Positions 7,408 through 15,574 of a stretch of 16,215 nucleotides of DNA are shown in pieces. Source of the stretch: JBFWWW01 sp050245975. Its GTDB lineage: Bacteria > Pseudomonadota > Alphaproteobacteria > Rhizobiales > Hyphomicrobiaceae. The position numbers were made by a program, and so were the translations under genes. Within the stretch, counting starts at the first letter, position 1; each line of letters starts with the position of its first letter. The stretch is from contig JBFWWW010000073.1 in NCBI GenBank assembly GCA_050245975.1, positions 1 to 16,215 of the forward strand, read 5' to 3'. The notes under the pieces are model-generated. The model was not told where the DNA came from, searched no databases, and saw nothing but the letters and a program-made list of their open reading frames with translations.

Positions 7408-7425
7408 AATGTAATCGAATACATT
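7408..7425 (+). promoter_or_regulatory. Putative LacI-family operator (18-bp CG-centred palindrome)
   Basis: AATGTAATCGAATACATT is palindromic in 16 of 18 positions, with CG at the exact centre (7416-7417), the hallmark of LacI/GalR-type operators. It begins one base after the candidate -10 box, so a bound repressor would cover the transcription start. The divergent LacI-family gene encodes the hinge leucine expected to contact this CG. The rest of the gap (7307-7514) holds a spaced TTTACA/TGTAAA pair at 7329-7334 and 7364-7369, too loose to call a second site. Confidence 0.7.
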
Positions 7426-7514
7426 CGGAGCTGGACCCCACATACGATCCAAGCTCCGCAAGGCGCACTCAGACGCGCCGACGACTTGCCGAAGCAACGC
7501 CTGGAGGAGACGCC

Positions 7515-8930
7515 ATGACAAACCGTGTACGTGAAGACCGCCTGCTGTCCTTCAGGCGCCGTGACATCCTGAAGTACGCCGCCAGCGCGAGCGTCGTCGG
7601 CATCCTCGCGCCCGGATACCTGGGCCGCGCGCTGGCACAAGGGGACGACCTGGCGCCTTATACGTCCGCCAAGGTGAACTGGAAGCAGGCGGAAGGTGAG
7701 CAGATCACCGTCGCGGTGATTCCGGCGTCGTACTTCGAGAACCTGATCGGCCTGCAGCCGCAGTTCGAAGCGCTGACCGGCATCAAGCTGCGCTTCGAAA
7801 AGGTGCCGCCGGGCCAGATCCGGCAGAAGGCAATGCTCGATCTGTCGTCCAAGACGGCGACCTACGCGACGCACGCCGCGGACCCGATGTACTACTCGCT
7901 CTATGTCTCCAACAAATGGGTGGAGCCGCTCGACAAGTACCTGTCCGATGCGTCGCTGACCGACCCGGCCTGGTACAAGTACGACGACATCATCAAAGCC
8001 TGGCGCGACGCCGACTCGGTCGACGGCAAGCCCTACGGCATCCCTTACGACGGCGAAGTGACGGTGCAGGTCTATCGCAAGGACCTTTACGACGCCAAAG
8101 GGCTGAAGCCGGCGGATACCTTCGATCAGATCGTCGCCAACGCGAAGGCGCTGACCGATGCCGACGCCCGCATCTACGGCCTCGTGCTGCGCGGTTTCGC
8201 GGGTGCCGGCCAGAACATGTACATCTATCCGTCCATCTTCCGCAGCTTCGGCGGGAGCTGGATGTCGGGCAAGGATATTGTCGTCAACTCGCCCGAGGCG
8301 GTGAAGGCGCTCGACTGGTATGTCGACGTGCTGAGCCACTACGCGCCGCCCGCGGTACGAAACTGGAACTGGCCCGACATTGCGGACGCCTTTTCGCAAG
8401 GAACCGTCGCCACGTATATCGACGCCCACTCGTCCGCCGCGGTCATCAACAATCCCGAGAAGTCGAAGGTGGTCGGCAAGATCGGTTACGCGCGCTGGCC
8501 GAAAGGGCCGAGCGGCAAGCGCGTCACCTCGATCTGGAACTGGGGTTTCCCGATCAACGCGTCGCTGTCGGAAAAGGCAAAGAAGGCGACGTGGCTGTTC
8601 ATCACGTGGGCCACATCATCAGAGACGCAGGCGCGGACATCGTGGAAATTTGCCGGGCCAGCCAAGCGCTCTGGCATCAACCGGATGTCGCAGTGGCGCT
8701 CGCAGGAGTTCGGCGCGGCGATGCGCGGGGCGGGCGACAATTTCATCAATGCTGCGCTCGAGTCGCTCGAGCAGGATACCGATGTGGATTGGCGGCCGCG
8801 CGTGCCGCAGTGGCCGGCCATCGGCGAGACGATGGCGACTGCGATCCAGTCCGCCCTCGTCGGGCAGAAGAAATCCAAGGAAGCGCTGGACGAGGCGCAA
8901 GCGCGCATCGCCCAGATCCTCAAGGGCTAG
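7515..8930 (+). CDS. ABC transporter sugar-binding protein, family 1, Tat-exported
   Basis: Periplasmic receptor of a CUT1 (carbohydrate uptake) ABC importer, 471 residues. It has a twin-arginine signal FRRRDILKYAASA (13-25) with a probable cleavage after ALA (residue 41). The mature part shows the family-1 pattern: an early ITVAVIPASYFENLI strand, FEALTGIKLRFEKVP, the DGKPYGIPYDGEVTVQVYRK segment and KDLYDAKGL typical of maltose/glycerol-phosphate-type receptors. A strong GGAGGAG (7503-7509) lies five bases before the ATG. First gene of the operon, 7 bases ahead of the first permease. Since the operon ends in a sulfatase and its activating enzyme, the ligand is likely a sulfated sugar or polyol (inference). 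Tat export suggests folding in the cytoplasm before transport. Confidence 0.93.
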   Translation: MTNRVREDRLLSFRRRDILKYAASASVVGILAPGYLGRALAQGDDLAPYTSAKVNWKQAEGEQITVAVIPASYFENLIGLQPQFEALTGIKLRFEKVPPGQIRQKAMLDLSSKTATYATHAADPMYYSLYVSNKWVEPLDKYLSDASLTDPAWYKYDDIIKAWRDADSVDGKPYGIPYDGEVTVQVYRKDLYDAKGLKPADTFDQIVANAKALTDADARIYGLVLRGFAGAGQNMYIYPSIFRSFGGSWMSGKDIVVNSPEAVKALDWYVDVLSHYAPPAVRNWNWPDIADAFSQGTVATYIDAHSSAAVINNPEKSKVVGKIGYARWPKGPSGKRVTSIWNWGFPINASLSEKAKKATWLFITWATSSETQARTSWKFAGPAKRSGINRMSQWRSQEFGAAMRGAGDNFINAALESLEQDTDVDWRPRVPQWPAIGETMATAIQSALVGQKKSKEALDEAQARIAQILKG

Positions 8931-8937
8931 GTCGCAG

Positions 8938-9828
8938 ATGGTGCGCAGCGTGCCGACGCTGGAGGCTCAGGAGCGCAAGTTCGCCCTGGCGCTCCTGCTT
9001 CCAGCGCTCGCTGCGCTCGTTCTGACCACCACAGTGCCGCTGGTTTACCTCGTGTGGACCAGCCTCTACCGCATCGATCTCAGCATGCCATGGCTCTCGG
9101 GGTTCGCGGGGCTCGGCAACTATATGAAGATGGGCGGCGACCCGCGTTTCTGGAATTCGCTGCTGCTCACTTTGGTCTACACAAGCTCGACTGTCGTGCT
9201 GCAGGTGGTCATCGGGCTGGCGCTCGCCATCCTTGTGATGCAATTCCCGAAAGGGCAGGCGATCCTGCGCATTGCAGCGATCCTGCCGATCGTGCTCGCG
9301 CCCGTCGTCGTCGGCCTGTTCTGGCGCACGCTGGTGCTGGCGCCGGATTTCGGGCTTGTCGATGTCGTCACCCGGACGTTGGGCCTTGGCACCCACAACT
9401 GGCTGGGCGATCCGCAGCTTGCGCTGATCTCGGTCATCGCCATCCACACCTGGCAGTGGACGCCGTTCGCCTTTCTCGTTCTGCTGGCGACGCTCGCCAC
9501 TTTGCCGCCGGATGTCTACGAGGCGGCCAGCCTCGATCGCGCCGGGGCGTGGCAGCGCTTCCGCTACATCACGCTGCCCCTGATCCGGCCTGCGGTCGTG
9601 ATGGTGGTCATCCTGCGCATGATGACGGCGTTGTCCGCATTTGCGGCCATTTTCGCGGCCACCGGCGGCGGTCCTGGCTCGGCGACCGAGATCCTCAATC
9701 TCTACGCTTATCGCACCTCGTTCACGGAGCTGAACCTCGGCTACGGCGCGGCGCTTGCCGTCGTGCTCATGTCCATCACGCTCGCGGTGTCCTACGTCAT
9801 GTTCCGATTGCGGCGGGCCGGCCGATGA
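8938..9828 (+). CDS. CUT1 sugar ABC permease, MalF/UgpA-like
   Basis: Inner-membrane permease of 296 residues. The ATG at 8938 lies 7 bases after the binding-protein stop; the frame is open further upstream but overlaps that gene, so this start is preferred. Membrane segments begin near residues 15-40 and 75-102, followed by several more. The EAA loop is EAASLDRAGAWQRFRYITLP (195-214), and the motif ATGGGPGSATEIL (241-253) is typical of UgpA-type permeases. An AAGGG about a dozen bases ahead may serve as ribosome binding site. The stop overlaps the next gene in an ATGA arrangement, implying coupled translation and a one-to-one channel dimer. Substrate not deducible from the permease itself. 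Confidence 0.94.
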   Translation: MVRSVPTLEAQERKFALALLLPALAALVLTTTVPLVYLVWTSLYRIDLSMPWLSGFAGLGNYMKMGGDPRFWNSLLLTLVYTSSTVVLQVVIGLALAILVMQFPKGQAILRIAAILPIVLAPVVVGLFWRTLVLAPDFGLVDVVTRTLGLGTHNWLGDPQLALISVIAIHTWQWTPFAFLVLLATLATLPPDVYEAASLDRAGAWQRFRYITLPLIRPAVVMVVILRMMTALSAFAAIFAATGGGPGSATEILNLYAYRTSFTELNLGYGAALAVVLMSITLAVSYVMFRLRRAGR

Positions 9829-10667
9829 GACGGACGCACACATTGCGCCAGGTCGCGCTGGCCGCGGTCGCGGGGGCCGGCCTTTCGATCTGGGCCTTTC
9901 CGGTGATCTGGGGCCTGCTGACCTCGTTGAAGACCGAGCGGGACGTGCTCGCCTATCCGCCAGTGGTCGTCTTCCAGCCGACGCTCGCCAACTACCACGA
10001 GGTCATCTTCGGTTCGTCGTCGATCCTGCCCAACCTGTTGTCGAGTTTCGTCGTCTCGGTCTCTGCGACCGTGCTGACGATGCTGCTCGCCGTGCCGGCA
10101 GCCTACGCGCTGGCGCGCCTGCGCTATCCCGCCAAACGGGCGACGGGTTTCTATGTCCTTGCCACGCAGATGCTGCCGCCCGTCGGCCTCATCATCCCCT
10201 ACTACCTGGCGCTGCAGAAGATCGGCGGGCTCGATACCTACTGGGGCCTGACGCTGATCTATCTCACGTTCTCGCTGCCGTTCGCGATCTGGCTCATGGT
10301 CTCCTACTTCGAGGACGTCCCGTTCGAGATGGAGGAGGCAGCCCTCCTCGATCGCGCCGGGCGCCTGCGCGCGCTGTGGTATGTGATCCTCCCGCAGGTG
10401 CGCGGCGGCATCGCGGTTACGGCGATCTTCGTCTTTCTCAACGCCTGGAACGAATTCATGTTCGCCGTCGTGCTCGGCGGAAACCGCGTGCGCCCGGTGA
10501 CGGTGGCGATGTTCAACTTCATATCGGTCGAGCAGACGCAATGGTCGCGGCTCGCCGCAGGTGCCATGCTGGCGATGGCTCCCGTCATCCTCATCGGAAT
10601 CTTCGCGCAGCGGCACATCGTCAAGGGGCTGACGGTCGGCGCGGTGAAGGGCGGGGGGCGTAGATAG
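9825..10667 (+). CDS. CUT1 sugar ABC permease, MalG/UgpE-like
   Basis: Second permease, 280 residues, MalG/UgpE type. The start is set by the ATGA overlap with the first permease; the frame is open hundreds of bases upstream, but only as a shadow of that gene. It has a membrane segment at 10-33, the family marker FQPTLANYHEVIF (50-62), and the EAA loop EAALLDRAGRLRALWYVILP (171-190). Next comes AWNEFMFAVVL (207-217), nearly invariant in MalG-type subunits. The TAG stop is directly abutted by the ATG of the ATPase gene with no spacer, showing tight operon packing. Forms the channel with the upstream permease. Confidence 0.94.
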   Translation: MRRTHTLRQVALAAVAGAGLSIWAFPVIWGLLTSLKTERDVLAYPPVVVFQPTLANYHEVIFGSSSILPNLLSSFVVSVSATVLTMLLAVPAAYALARLRYPAKRATGFYVLATQMLPPVGLIIPYYLALQKIGGLDTYWGLTLIYLTFSLPFAIWLMVSYFEDVPFEMEEAALLDRAGRLRALWYVILPQVRGGIAVTAIFVFLNAWNEFMFAVVLGGNRVRPVTVAMFNFISVEQTQWSRLAAGAMLAMAPVILIGIFAQRHIVKGLTVGAVKGGGRR

Positions 10668-11717
10668 ATGAGCAAGCACGGCAGCGTCCGGCTCGAATCC
10701 GTCAGCAAGCAACACGGCACGACTACCGTGCTGCACGGCGTGGACCTGGCGATCGAGCCGGGCGAGTTCTTCGTCCTGCTGGGTCCCTCGGGGTCCGGCA
10801 AGACGACCACGCTGCGCATCATGGCCGGCCTCGAAACCGTGAGCGGCGGCCGGGTGCTGATGGATGGCGAGGACGTCACCCACCGCGAGCCCGGCGAACG
10901 CGATGTCGCGATGGTGTTCCAGAGCTATGCGCTCTATCCGCACATGACGGTCGCGCAGAACATCGGCTTTCCGCTGAAAATGGTGAGCGTCGCCCAGTCC
11001 GAGATCGACAAGCTGGTTGCGGCCGCGGCAGCGCGCGTCAACATCGGGCACCTGCTCGATCGTCGGCCGGGCCAGCTCTCCGGAGGCCAGCAGCAGCGCT
11101 GCGCGCTCGCGCGGGCCATCGTGCGCCAGCCGAAGCTGTTTCTCCTTGATGAGCCGCTGTCGAATCTCGACGCCAAGCTCCGCCTCGATACGCGTCTCGA
11201 GCTGCATGCATTGCAGCGCAGCCTCGGAACGACAACCGTGTATGTGACACACGATCAGGAAGAGGCGATGACCCTCGCCGATCGCATTGCCGTGTTCATG
11301 GACGGGCGCATTGCGCAGGTGGGAACACCGCGCGAGGTCTTCGCCGCCCCGCAGACGATTGCCGTCGCCGGCTTTGTCGGCACGCCGCAGATGAACCTTC
11401 TTCCCGCGATCTGGGATGGCGAGGCGGTGGCGGTTGGCGATCAGGTTCTGCCGGTCGCGCGGACCGCGCCGGGGCGGCGCGACGTCATCCTTGGCGTGCG
11501 GCCAGGCGACCTGCGCCTTGCCGCCGCCGGGATTCCGGCGCGCATCGAGCGCATCGAGGATCTGGGCGACAGCGCCATCGTGACACTGGAGTCCGGAGGG
11601 CGGTATCTGAAACTCAAGTGCGAGCGCCCGCCTGACGGCGGCACTGACCGCGTTCACCTCGGCTTCGCGCCGCAGTCAGTCCACATTTTCGATCCCCAAG
11701 ACGGCCACCGCCTCTGA
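10668..11717 (+). CDS. Sugar ABC transporter ATPase, MalK/UgpC-like
   Basis: ATP-hydrolysing subunit of the CUT1 importer, 349 residues, standard for MalK/UgpC. Walker A GPSGSGKT (39-46), Q-loop Q85 in VFQSYALYPHMTV, signature LSGGQQQR (137-144), Walker B LFLLDEP (157-163) with catalytic E162, D-loop SNLDA, and the switch H195 in YVTHDQEEA are all intact. The C-terminal third (about 240-349) is the TOBE/OB regulatory domain, starting near FVGTPQMNL. It is the fourth gene of the operon, directly abutting the second permease and 19 bases before the sulfatase. As a complete CUT1 set with its own ATPase, the importer should be functional on its own. Confidence 0.96.
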   Translation: MSKHGSVRLESVSKQHGTTTVLHGVDLAIEPGEFFVLLGPSGSGKTTTLRIMAGLETVSGGRVLMDGEDVTHREPGERDVAMVFQSYALYPHMTVAQNIGFPLKMVSVAQSEIDKLVAAAAARVNIGHLLDRRPGQLSGGQQQRCALARAIVRQPKLFLLDEPLSNLDAKLRLDTRLELHALQRSLGTTTVYVTHDQEEAMTLADRIAVFMDGRIAQVGTPREVFAAPQTIAVAGFVGTPQMNLLPAIWDGEAVAVGDQVLPVARTAPGRRDVILGVRPGDLRLAAAGIPARIERIEDLGDSAIVTLESGGRYLKLKCERPPDGGTDRVHLGFAPQSVHIFDPQDGHRL

Positions 11718-11736
11718 TCTGCAAGGACGCATCGAG

Positions 11737-13350
11737 ATGACCAAACCGAATGTCGTGCTTATCCTCAATGACGACATGGGCTATTCGGACCTCGGCTGCT
11801 ACGGCGGCGAGATCGAGACCCCGAACCTGGATCGGCTGGCACGCGATGGGTTGCGCTTCTCACAGTTCTACAACACGGCGCGCTGCAGCCCCTCGCGCGC
11901 GTCCCTGCTGACGGGGCTGCACCCGCACCAGACGGGCGTCGGCATCCTCACTTACGATTCAGGGCCCGAAGGCTACGCCGGCAATCTCAACAAGCGCTGC
12001 GTCACGATCCCGCAGGCGCTGAAGGCGTCGGGCTATCGCAGCTACATGAGCGGCAAATGGCACGTCGCGAGCAATCTGACGACGCCGACCGATACCTGGC
12101 CGATGCAGCGGGGGTTCGACGAGTTCTTCGGCACCATCATCGGAGCCGGCAGCTTCTACGATCCAAATACGCTGACGCGTGGGAACGAGAATATCGAGCA
12201 CGAAGCGAAGTCGGATCCGGCCTTCTTCTATACCGACGCCATCAGCAACCAGGCCGTGGCCTACATCGATGGGCACTGCAAGTCCCATCCGGGCGTACCG
12301 TTCTTCACCTACGTCGCGTACACGGCGCCGCACTGGCCCCTGCATGCCCACGACGAGGATATCGCCAAATACAAGGGCCGTTTCGACAAGGGCTGGGACA
12401 AGTTGCGCGAGGAGCGCCTGGACAAGCTCGTCGCGTGGGGCATCCTGAGCAGGGCCTGGACGTTGTCTCCGCGCGATCCGACCCAGCCGCCGTGGGATGA
12501 GGCGGCAGAGAAAGCCTGGCTACTGCGCTGCATGGAAGTGTATGCGGCGCAGGTCGATCGCATGGATCAGGGCATCGGACGCATCCTCGCGGCGCTGGAG
12601 CGAAACGGCCAGCTCGACAACACGCTCATCATCTTCCTTGCCGACAACGGCGCGTGTGCGGAGGACATCCCGGAGAACGTCACGGTCGACGAACTGGTCA
12701 ACAAGCTGATGATCGCGAAGGCCGAGACCCGCACGGGCGAGCCCGTGCATTTCGGCAACGACCCCGGGCGCATGCCGGGGCCCGAGAACACCTACCAGAG
12801 CTACGGTGTCGCCTGGGCCAATCTGTCGAACACCCCATTTCGTCTCTACAAGCACTGGATTCACGAAGGCGGCATCTCCACGCCGCTGATCCTGCACTGG
12901 CCGGCGCGCATCACCGACAAGGGGCAGGTGCGTCATATGCCGGGCTACCTGCCCGACATCATGGCGACGATCCTCGACGTGACCGGCACGCCGTATCCGG
13001 AGACATGGGACGGCAATGCGATCGAACCGCTCGAAGGACAGCCGCTCACACCGGCGCTGGCGCGCGACGGGATGGACCGCCCGCCGATGTTCTGGGAGCA
13101 CGAAGGCAATGCTGCCGTCCGCATTGGCAAATGGAAGCTCGTGCGCAACTATCCTGGCGCCTGGGAGCTCTACGACATGGAGGCCGATCGCACGGAGCTC
13201 AACGATCTTGCCGCACAACACCCCGAGCGCGTCGCCGACATGGCGCAGCAGTACGATGCCTGGGCGAAGCGCTGCGGTGTCATCGATCGCGAGAAAATAG
13301 TGAAGCTCATGGCAAGCCAGGGCGTGACGCGCGCGTTCTGGGAGAAATAG
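11737..13350 (+). CDS. Type I sulfatase (arylsulfatase family), cytoplasmic
   Basis: Hydrolyses a sulfate ester to the alcohol and sulfate. It has 537 residues, close to the bacterial AtsA-type arylsulfatase. The signature CSPSRASLLTG (50-60) gives C50 as the residue oxidised to formylglycine. Metal and catalytic residues visible by motif: D12-D13 in LNDDMGYSD, K107 and H109 in SGKWHVA, H199 in APHWPLH, D303-N304 in LADNGA, and K372 in RLYKHW. There is no signal peptide: the protein starts directly at the first beta strand (TKPNVVLIL), so it acts in the cytoplasm. AAGGA precedes the ATG. It follows the complete ABC importer and is 12 bases ahead of its maturation enzyme. Together this means the sulfate ester is taken up intact and cleaved inside. 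The organic part of the substrate is unknown; the sugar-type importer favours a sulfated carbohydrate. Confidence 0.95.
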   Translation: MTKPNVVLILNDDMGYSDLGCYGGEIETPNLDRLARDGLRFSQFYNTARCSPSRASLLTGLHPHQTGVGILTYDSGPEGYAGNLNKRCVTIPQALKASGYRSYMSGKWHVASNLTTPTDTWPMQRGFDEFFGTIIGAGSFYDPNTLTRGNENIEHEAKSDPAFFYTDAISNQAVAYIDGHCKSHPGVPFFTYVAYTAPHWPLHAHDEDIAKYKGRFDKGWDKLREERLDKLVAWGILSRAWTLSPRDPTQPPWDEAAEKAWLLRCMEVYAAQVDRMDQGIGRILAALERNGQLDNTLIIFLADNGACAEDIPENVTVDELVNKLMIAKAETRTGEPVHFGNDPGRMPGPENTYQSYGVAWANLSNTPFRLYKHWIHEGGISTPLILHWPARITDKGQVRHMPGYLPDIMATILDVTGTPYPETWDGNAIEPLEGQPLTPALARDGMDRPPMFWEHEGNAAVRIGKWKLVRNYPGAWELYDMEADRTELNDLAAQHPERVADMAQQYDAWAKRCGVIDREKIVKLMASQGVTRAFWEK

Positions 13351-13362
13351 GCAGAACGCGTC

Positions 13363-14304
13363 ATGGCCTGTTGCACACCGCCGTCGTCCGGCGGGAGCCC
13401 ACCGTCGAGGGGTGCCATTCCAGCCGCGACAAACGGAGCGGTCAAATCGGCGGCGCGTTTCGCCGCAATTCCTGCCGGATCATTTCTGATGGGCAACGAC
13501 GGCCCCGATGCGGTCGCCGGGGATGGCGAGGGCCCGGCCCGGTGCGTCTCGCTCTCTTCATACGCCATTGCCGTGACCACCGTGACGAATGCAACGTTCT
13601 CCGAGTTCGTGCGGGCGACGCGGTACGTCACGCAGGCCGAGCAGATCGGCCGCTCCTTTGTCTTCTATTTGCAGCTTCCTGCGGATTTGAGGTCTGGGGT
13701 CCGACAGGTTGCGTCGGGATTACCGTGGTGGGTGCCGGTCGATGATGCCTGCTGGCAGCGACCGGAGGGGCCCGGCTCGGACATCAGGAATCGACCTGGA
13801 CATCCGGTCGTGCACGTCACCTGGCACGACGCACAGGCCTATTGCGCGTGGGCCGGTGTCCGCCTTCCCAGCGAGGCCGAATGGGAGCGCGCGGCGCGCG
13901 GCGGTCTCGAAGGCCGGCGCTTTGCATGGGGGGACGATCTGCTGCGCGATGGCGCGCCACGCTGCAACATCTGGCGCGGCATCTTCCCGAACGAGCCGAC
14001 CGCGGGCTGGCTACCGGGACCGGTCGCTGCGGACGCCGGCGAGCCCAACGGCTTCGGCCTCTACAATGCGTGCGGGAACGTGTGGGAGTGGTGCGAGGAC
14101 TGGTACGACCCGGCCTACCATCTCGTGACGGCGGCGCACGCCCCGCGCGCCGGCACGCCGACCGGGTCTCGCGCGCTGCGCGGTGGCTCGTTTCTCTGCC
14201 ATGACAGCTATTGCAATCGCTACCGCGTGGCTGCGCGTGGAAACAGCGAGCCCGATGCCTCGGCAAGCAACATCGGCTTCCGGGTCGTGCAGCCAATCGA
14301 CTGA
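13363..14304 (+). CDS. Formylglycine-generating enzyme (SUMF1/FGE type)
   Basis: Oxygen- and copper-dependent enzyme that converts the sulfatase CxPxR cysteine to formylglycine, 313 residues. The core aligns by eye along its whole length with human SUMF1: IPAGSFLMG (36-44), PWWVPVDDACW (121-131), HPVVHVTWHDAQAYCAWAG (147-165), LPSEAEWERAARGG (168-181), and NACGNVWEWCEDW (235-247). RGGSFLCHDSYCNRYR (273-288) holds the two copper-binding active-site cysteines C279 and C284. This separates true FGEs from the many SUMF1-fold proteins without them. The N-terminus has an unusual CC pair (residues 3-4) followed by a Pro/Ser/Gly-rich, probably disordered stretch to about residue 30. It is last in the operon, 12 bases after the sulfatase, with only a weak ribosome binding site, and presumably matures that sulfatase. 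Confidence 0.95.
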   Translation: MACCTPPSSGGSPPSRGAIPAATNGAVKSAARFAAIPAGSFLMGNDGPDAVAGDGEGPARCVSLSSYAIAVTTVTNATFSEFVRATRYVTQAEQIGRSFVFYLQLPADLRSGVRQVASGLPWWVPVDDACWQRPEGPGSDIRNRPGHPVVHVTWHDAQAYCAWAGVRLPSEAEWERAARGGLEGRRFAWGDDLLRDGAPRCNIWRGIFPNEPTAGWLPGPVAADAGEPNGFGLYNACGNVWEWCEDWYDPAYHLVTAAHAPRAGTPTGSRALRGGSFLCHDSYCNRYRVAARGNSEPDASASNIGFRVVQPID

Positions 14305-14539
14305 GCCTTGCTTCAATTTCGCATTGCTCGGCCGCTGAGCCTCTGTGTGCATTCCACAGGCATATTCTGCCAAGGCGACGGGCAACGGACACCCCGAAAC
14401 GACCCACCAGATGACACATGATCGCAGATTTGTTGTGATATGAGTTTGGTCTTACAGGACGCCCCATAAGTATTGGACGCGAATTGATCTTGCGACCCAC
14501 TCTTGCCGCCACATTTGCATCTGCACGGGGACCGATCAC
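14305..14539 (+). other. 235-base intergenic region between sulfate-ester operon and TRAP genes
   Basis: Lower in GC than its surroundings, with no credible gene. Two small inverted repeats follow the FGE stop: GCTC/GAGC at 14326-14340 and CTGTG/CACAG at 14343-14359 (7-base loop). They may contribute to termination, but no T-run follows. The region must contain the promoter of the TRAP operon; no convincing -35/-10 pair was identified. GGGGA about 9 bases ahead of the ATG at 14540 is the likely ribosome binding site. Confidence 0.4.
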
Positions 14540-15553
14540 ATGCTTGGATGGAAATACGGCAGAGCGTTCGCTTCACTTTCCCTTTCGCTGTCGTTGGCGT
14601 TTTTCTCGGCGACAGCGAATGCAGCTGAGGTCGAGCTGCGTCTGGCAGCAGGGTTCGCCCAGAACGAGATTCTCGCCCGACCGATCGGCAGGCTCGCCGA
14701 CCTGATCAAAGAAAAGAGCAAGGGAGAGATCGAAGCCAAAGTGTTCTACCAGTCGCTGGGCACGGAGCAACAGCTCGCCCAGTCGGTGATGAGCGGAACG
14801 GTCGATATCGGAGAACTCGCGAACGGCAACTCGTCGCGCTTCACAAACGCCTTCCTCATTTACGATCTGCCGTTTCTATTCAAGAAGTACGACAACCTCC
14901 TGAAGTCGCTCGACACGGCGTCGGGCAAAAAGGTTGTCTCGCAGTTCGAGAAGGACCTCGGCGTCAAGTATCTTTTTGCCATCAGCAACGCCGTTGGCCG
15001 CGATGTTCAGACCCGCTCGAAACCTTTGAAGTCGCCCGATGACATCAAGGGTCTGAAGATCCGGACTGTGAGCTCGCCGATCGATCTTGCGACGTTCAAG
15101 GCCTGGGGTGCCACACCGACTCCCGTCGATTTCTCGCAGATCTATTCCGCCACCCAGCAGGGCGTCGTCGACGGCTTCCAGTTCCCCAACACGGTGCTGC
15201 TGACATCCAAGCTCTACGAAGTCGTGAAGTACAGCGTGCGGGTCGAATATCAGTCGGCGACCGAGCTCGTGTTCATGAACGCAAAGAAGTTTGAGAGCCT
15301 GTCCCCCAAGCACCAGGCCATCGTTCTCGAAGCCGCGCGCGAGGTCCAGGACTGGGCAACCGTCGAAGCCGCAAAGCTCGCCAAGACGGCAGAGGAAGAG
15401 ATGACCAAGGCCGGGCTGGTGATCTACACACCGTCTCCGGCTGAATATGAGAAGTGGTCCTCGATCCGCCTCAAGGTCTGGGAAGATGTCGCCGCGCAGA
15501 TGAAAGGGAAACTGGACCTCGATCTCGCAAAAGCCATCTACGCAGAACAATAA
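14540..15553 (+). CDS. TRAP transporter substrate-binding protein, DctP type
   Basis: Periplasmic receptor of a tripartite ATP-independent (sodium- or proton-driven) importer, 337 residues. A Sec signal peptide (residues 1-28, a Leu/Ser-rich core ending in ANA) is followed by the DctP pattern. GFAQNEIL and TEQQLAQSVMSGTVDIGEL lie in the first lobe; GLKIRTVSSPIDLATFKAWG (171-190) includes R175, the conserved arginine that binds the ligand carboxylate. Then come PTPVDFSQIYSATQQGVVDG (193-212) and the FQFPN hinge. It lies 21 bases before the small permease gene, so the two form one operon. The arginine points to an organic acid ligand such as a dicarboxylate, keto acid or sugar acid. Whether this is linked to the sulfate-ester operon is not shown. 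Confidence 0.95.
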   Translation: MLGWKYGRAFASLSLSLSLAFFSATANAAEVELRLAAGFAQNEILARPIGRLADLIKEKSKGEIEAKVFYQSLGTEQQLAQSVMSGTVDIGELANGNSSRFTNAFLIYDLPFLFKKYDNLLKSLDTASGKKVVSQFEKDLGVKYLFAISNAVGRDVQTRSKPLKSPDDIKGLKIRTVSSPIDLATFKAWGATPTPVDFSQIYSATQQGVVDGFQFPNTVLLTSKLYEVVKYSVRVEYQSATELVFMNAKKFESLSPKHQAIVLEAAREVQDWATVEAAKLAKTAEEEMTKAGLVIYTPSPAEYEKWSSIRLKVWEDVAAQMKGKLDLDLAKAIYAEQ

Positions 15554-15574
15554 GCCTGGAAGGCGAAGTTGAGC

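Noticed and set aside
6624..8429. A 601-codon minus-strand open frame spanning the LacI gene, the intergenic gap and the sugar-binding-protein gene
   Set aside because: It crosses a promoter region and two real genes in the wrong frame or strand; composition is shadow-like.
9792..11657. A 621-codon minus-strand open frame opposite the second permease and the ATPase
   Set aside because: Antisense shadow; the ATPase has every expected motif on the plus strand.
14326..14359. Intrinsic terminator after the FGE gene
   Set aside because: The two short hairpins here are only 4-5 bp with no T-run, so they were recorded only as content of the gap.
14305..14539. Short open frames in the gap before the TRAP genes
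   Set aside because: They lack ribosome binding sites, overlap neighbouring genes on either strand and show no protein-like composition.
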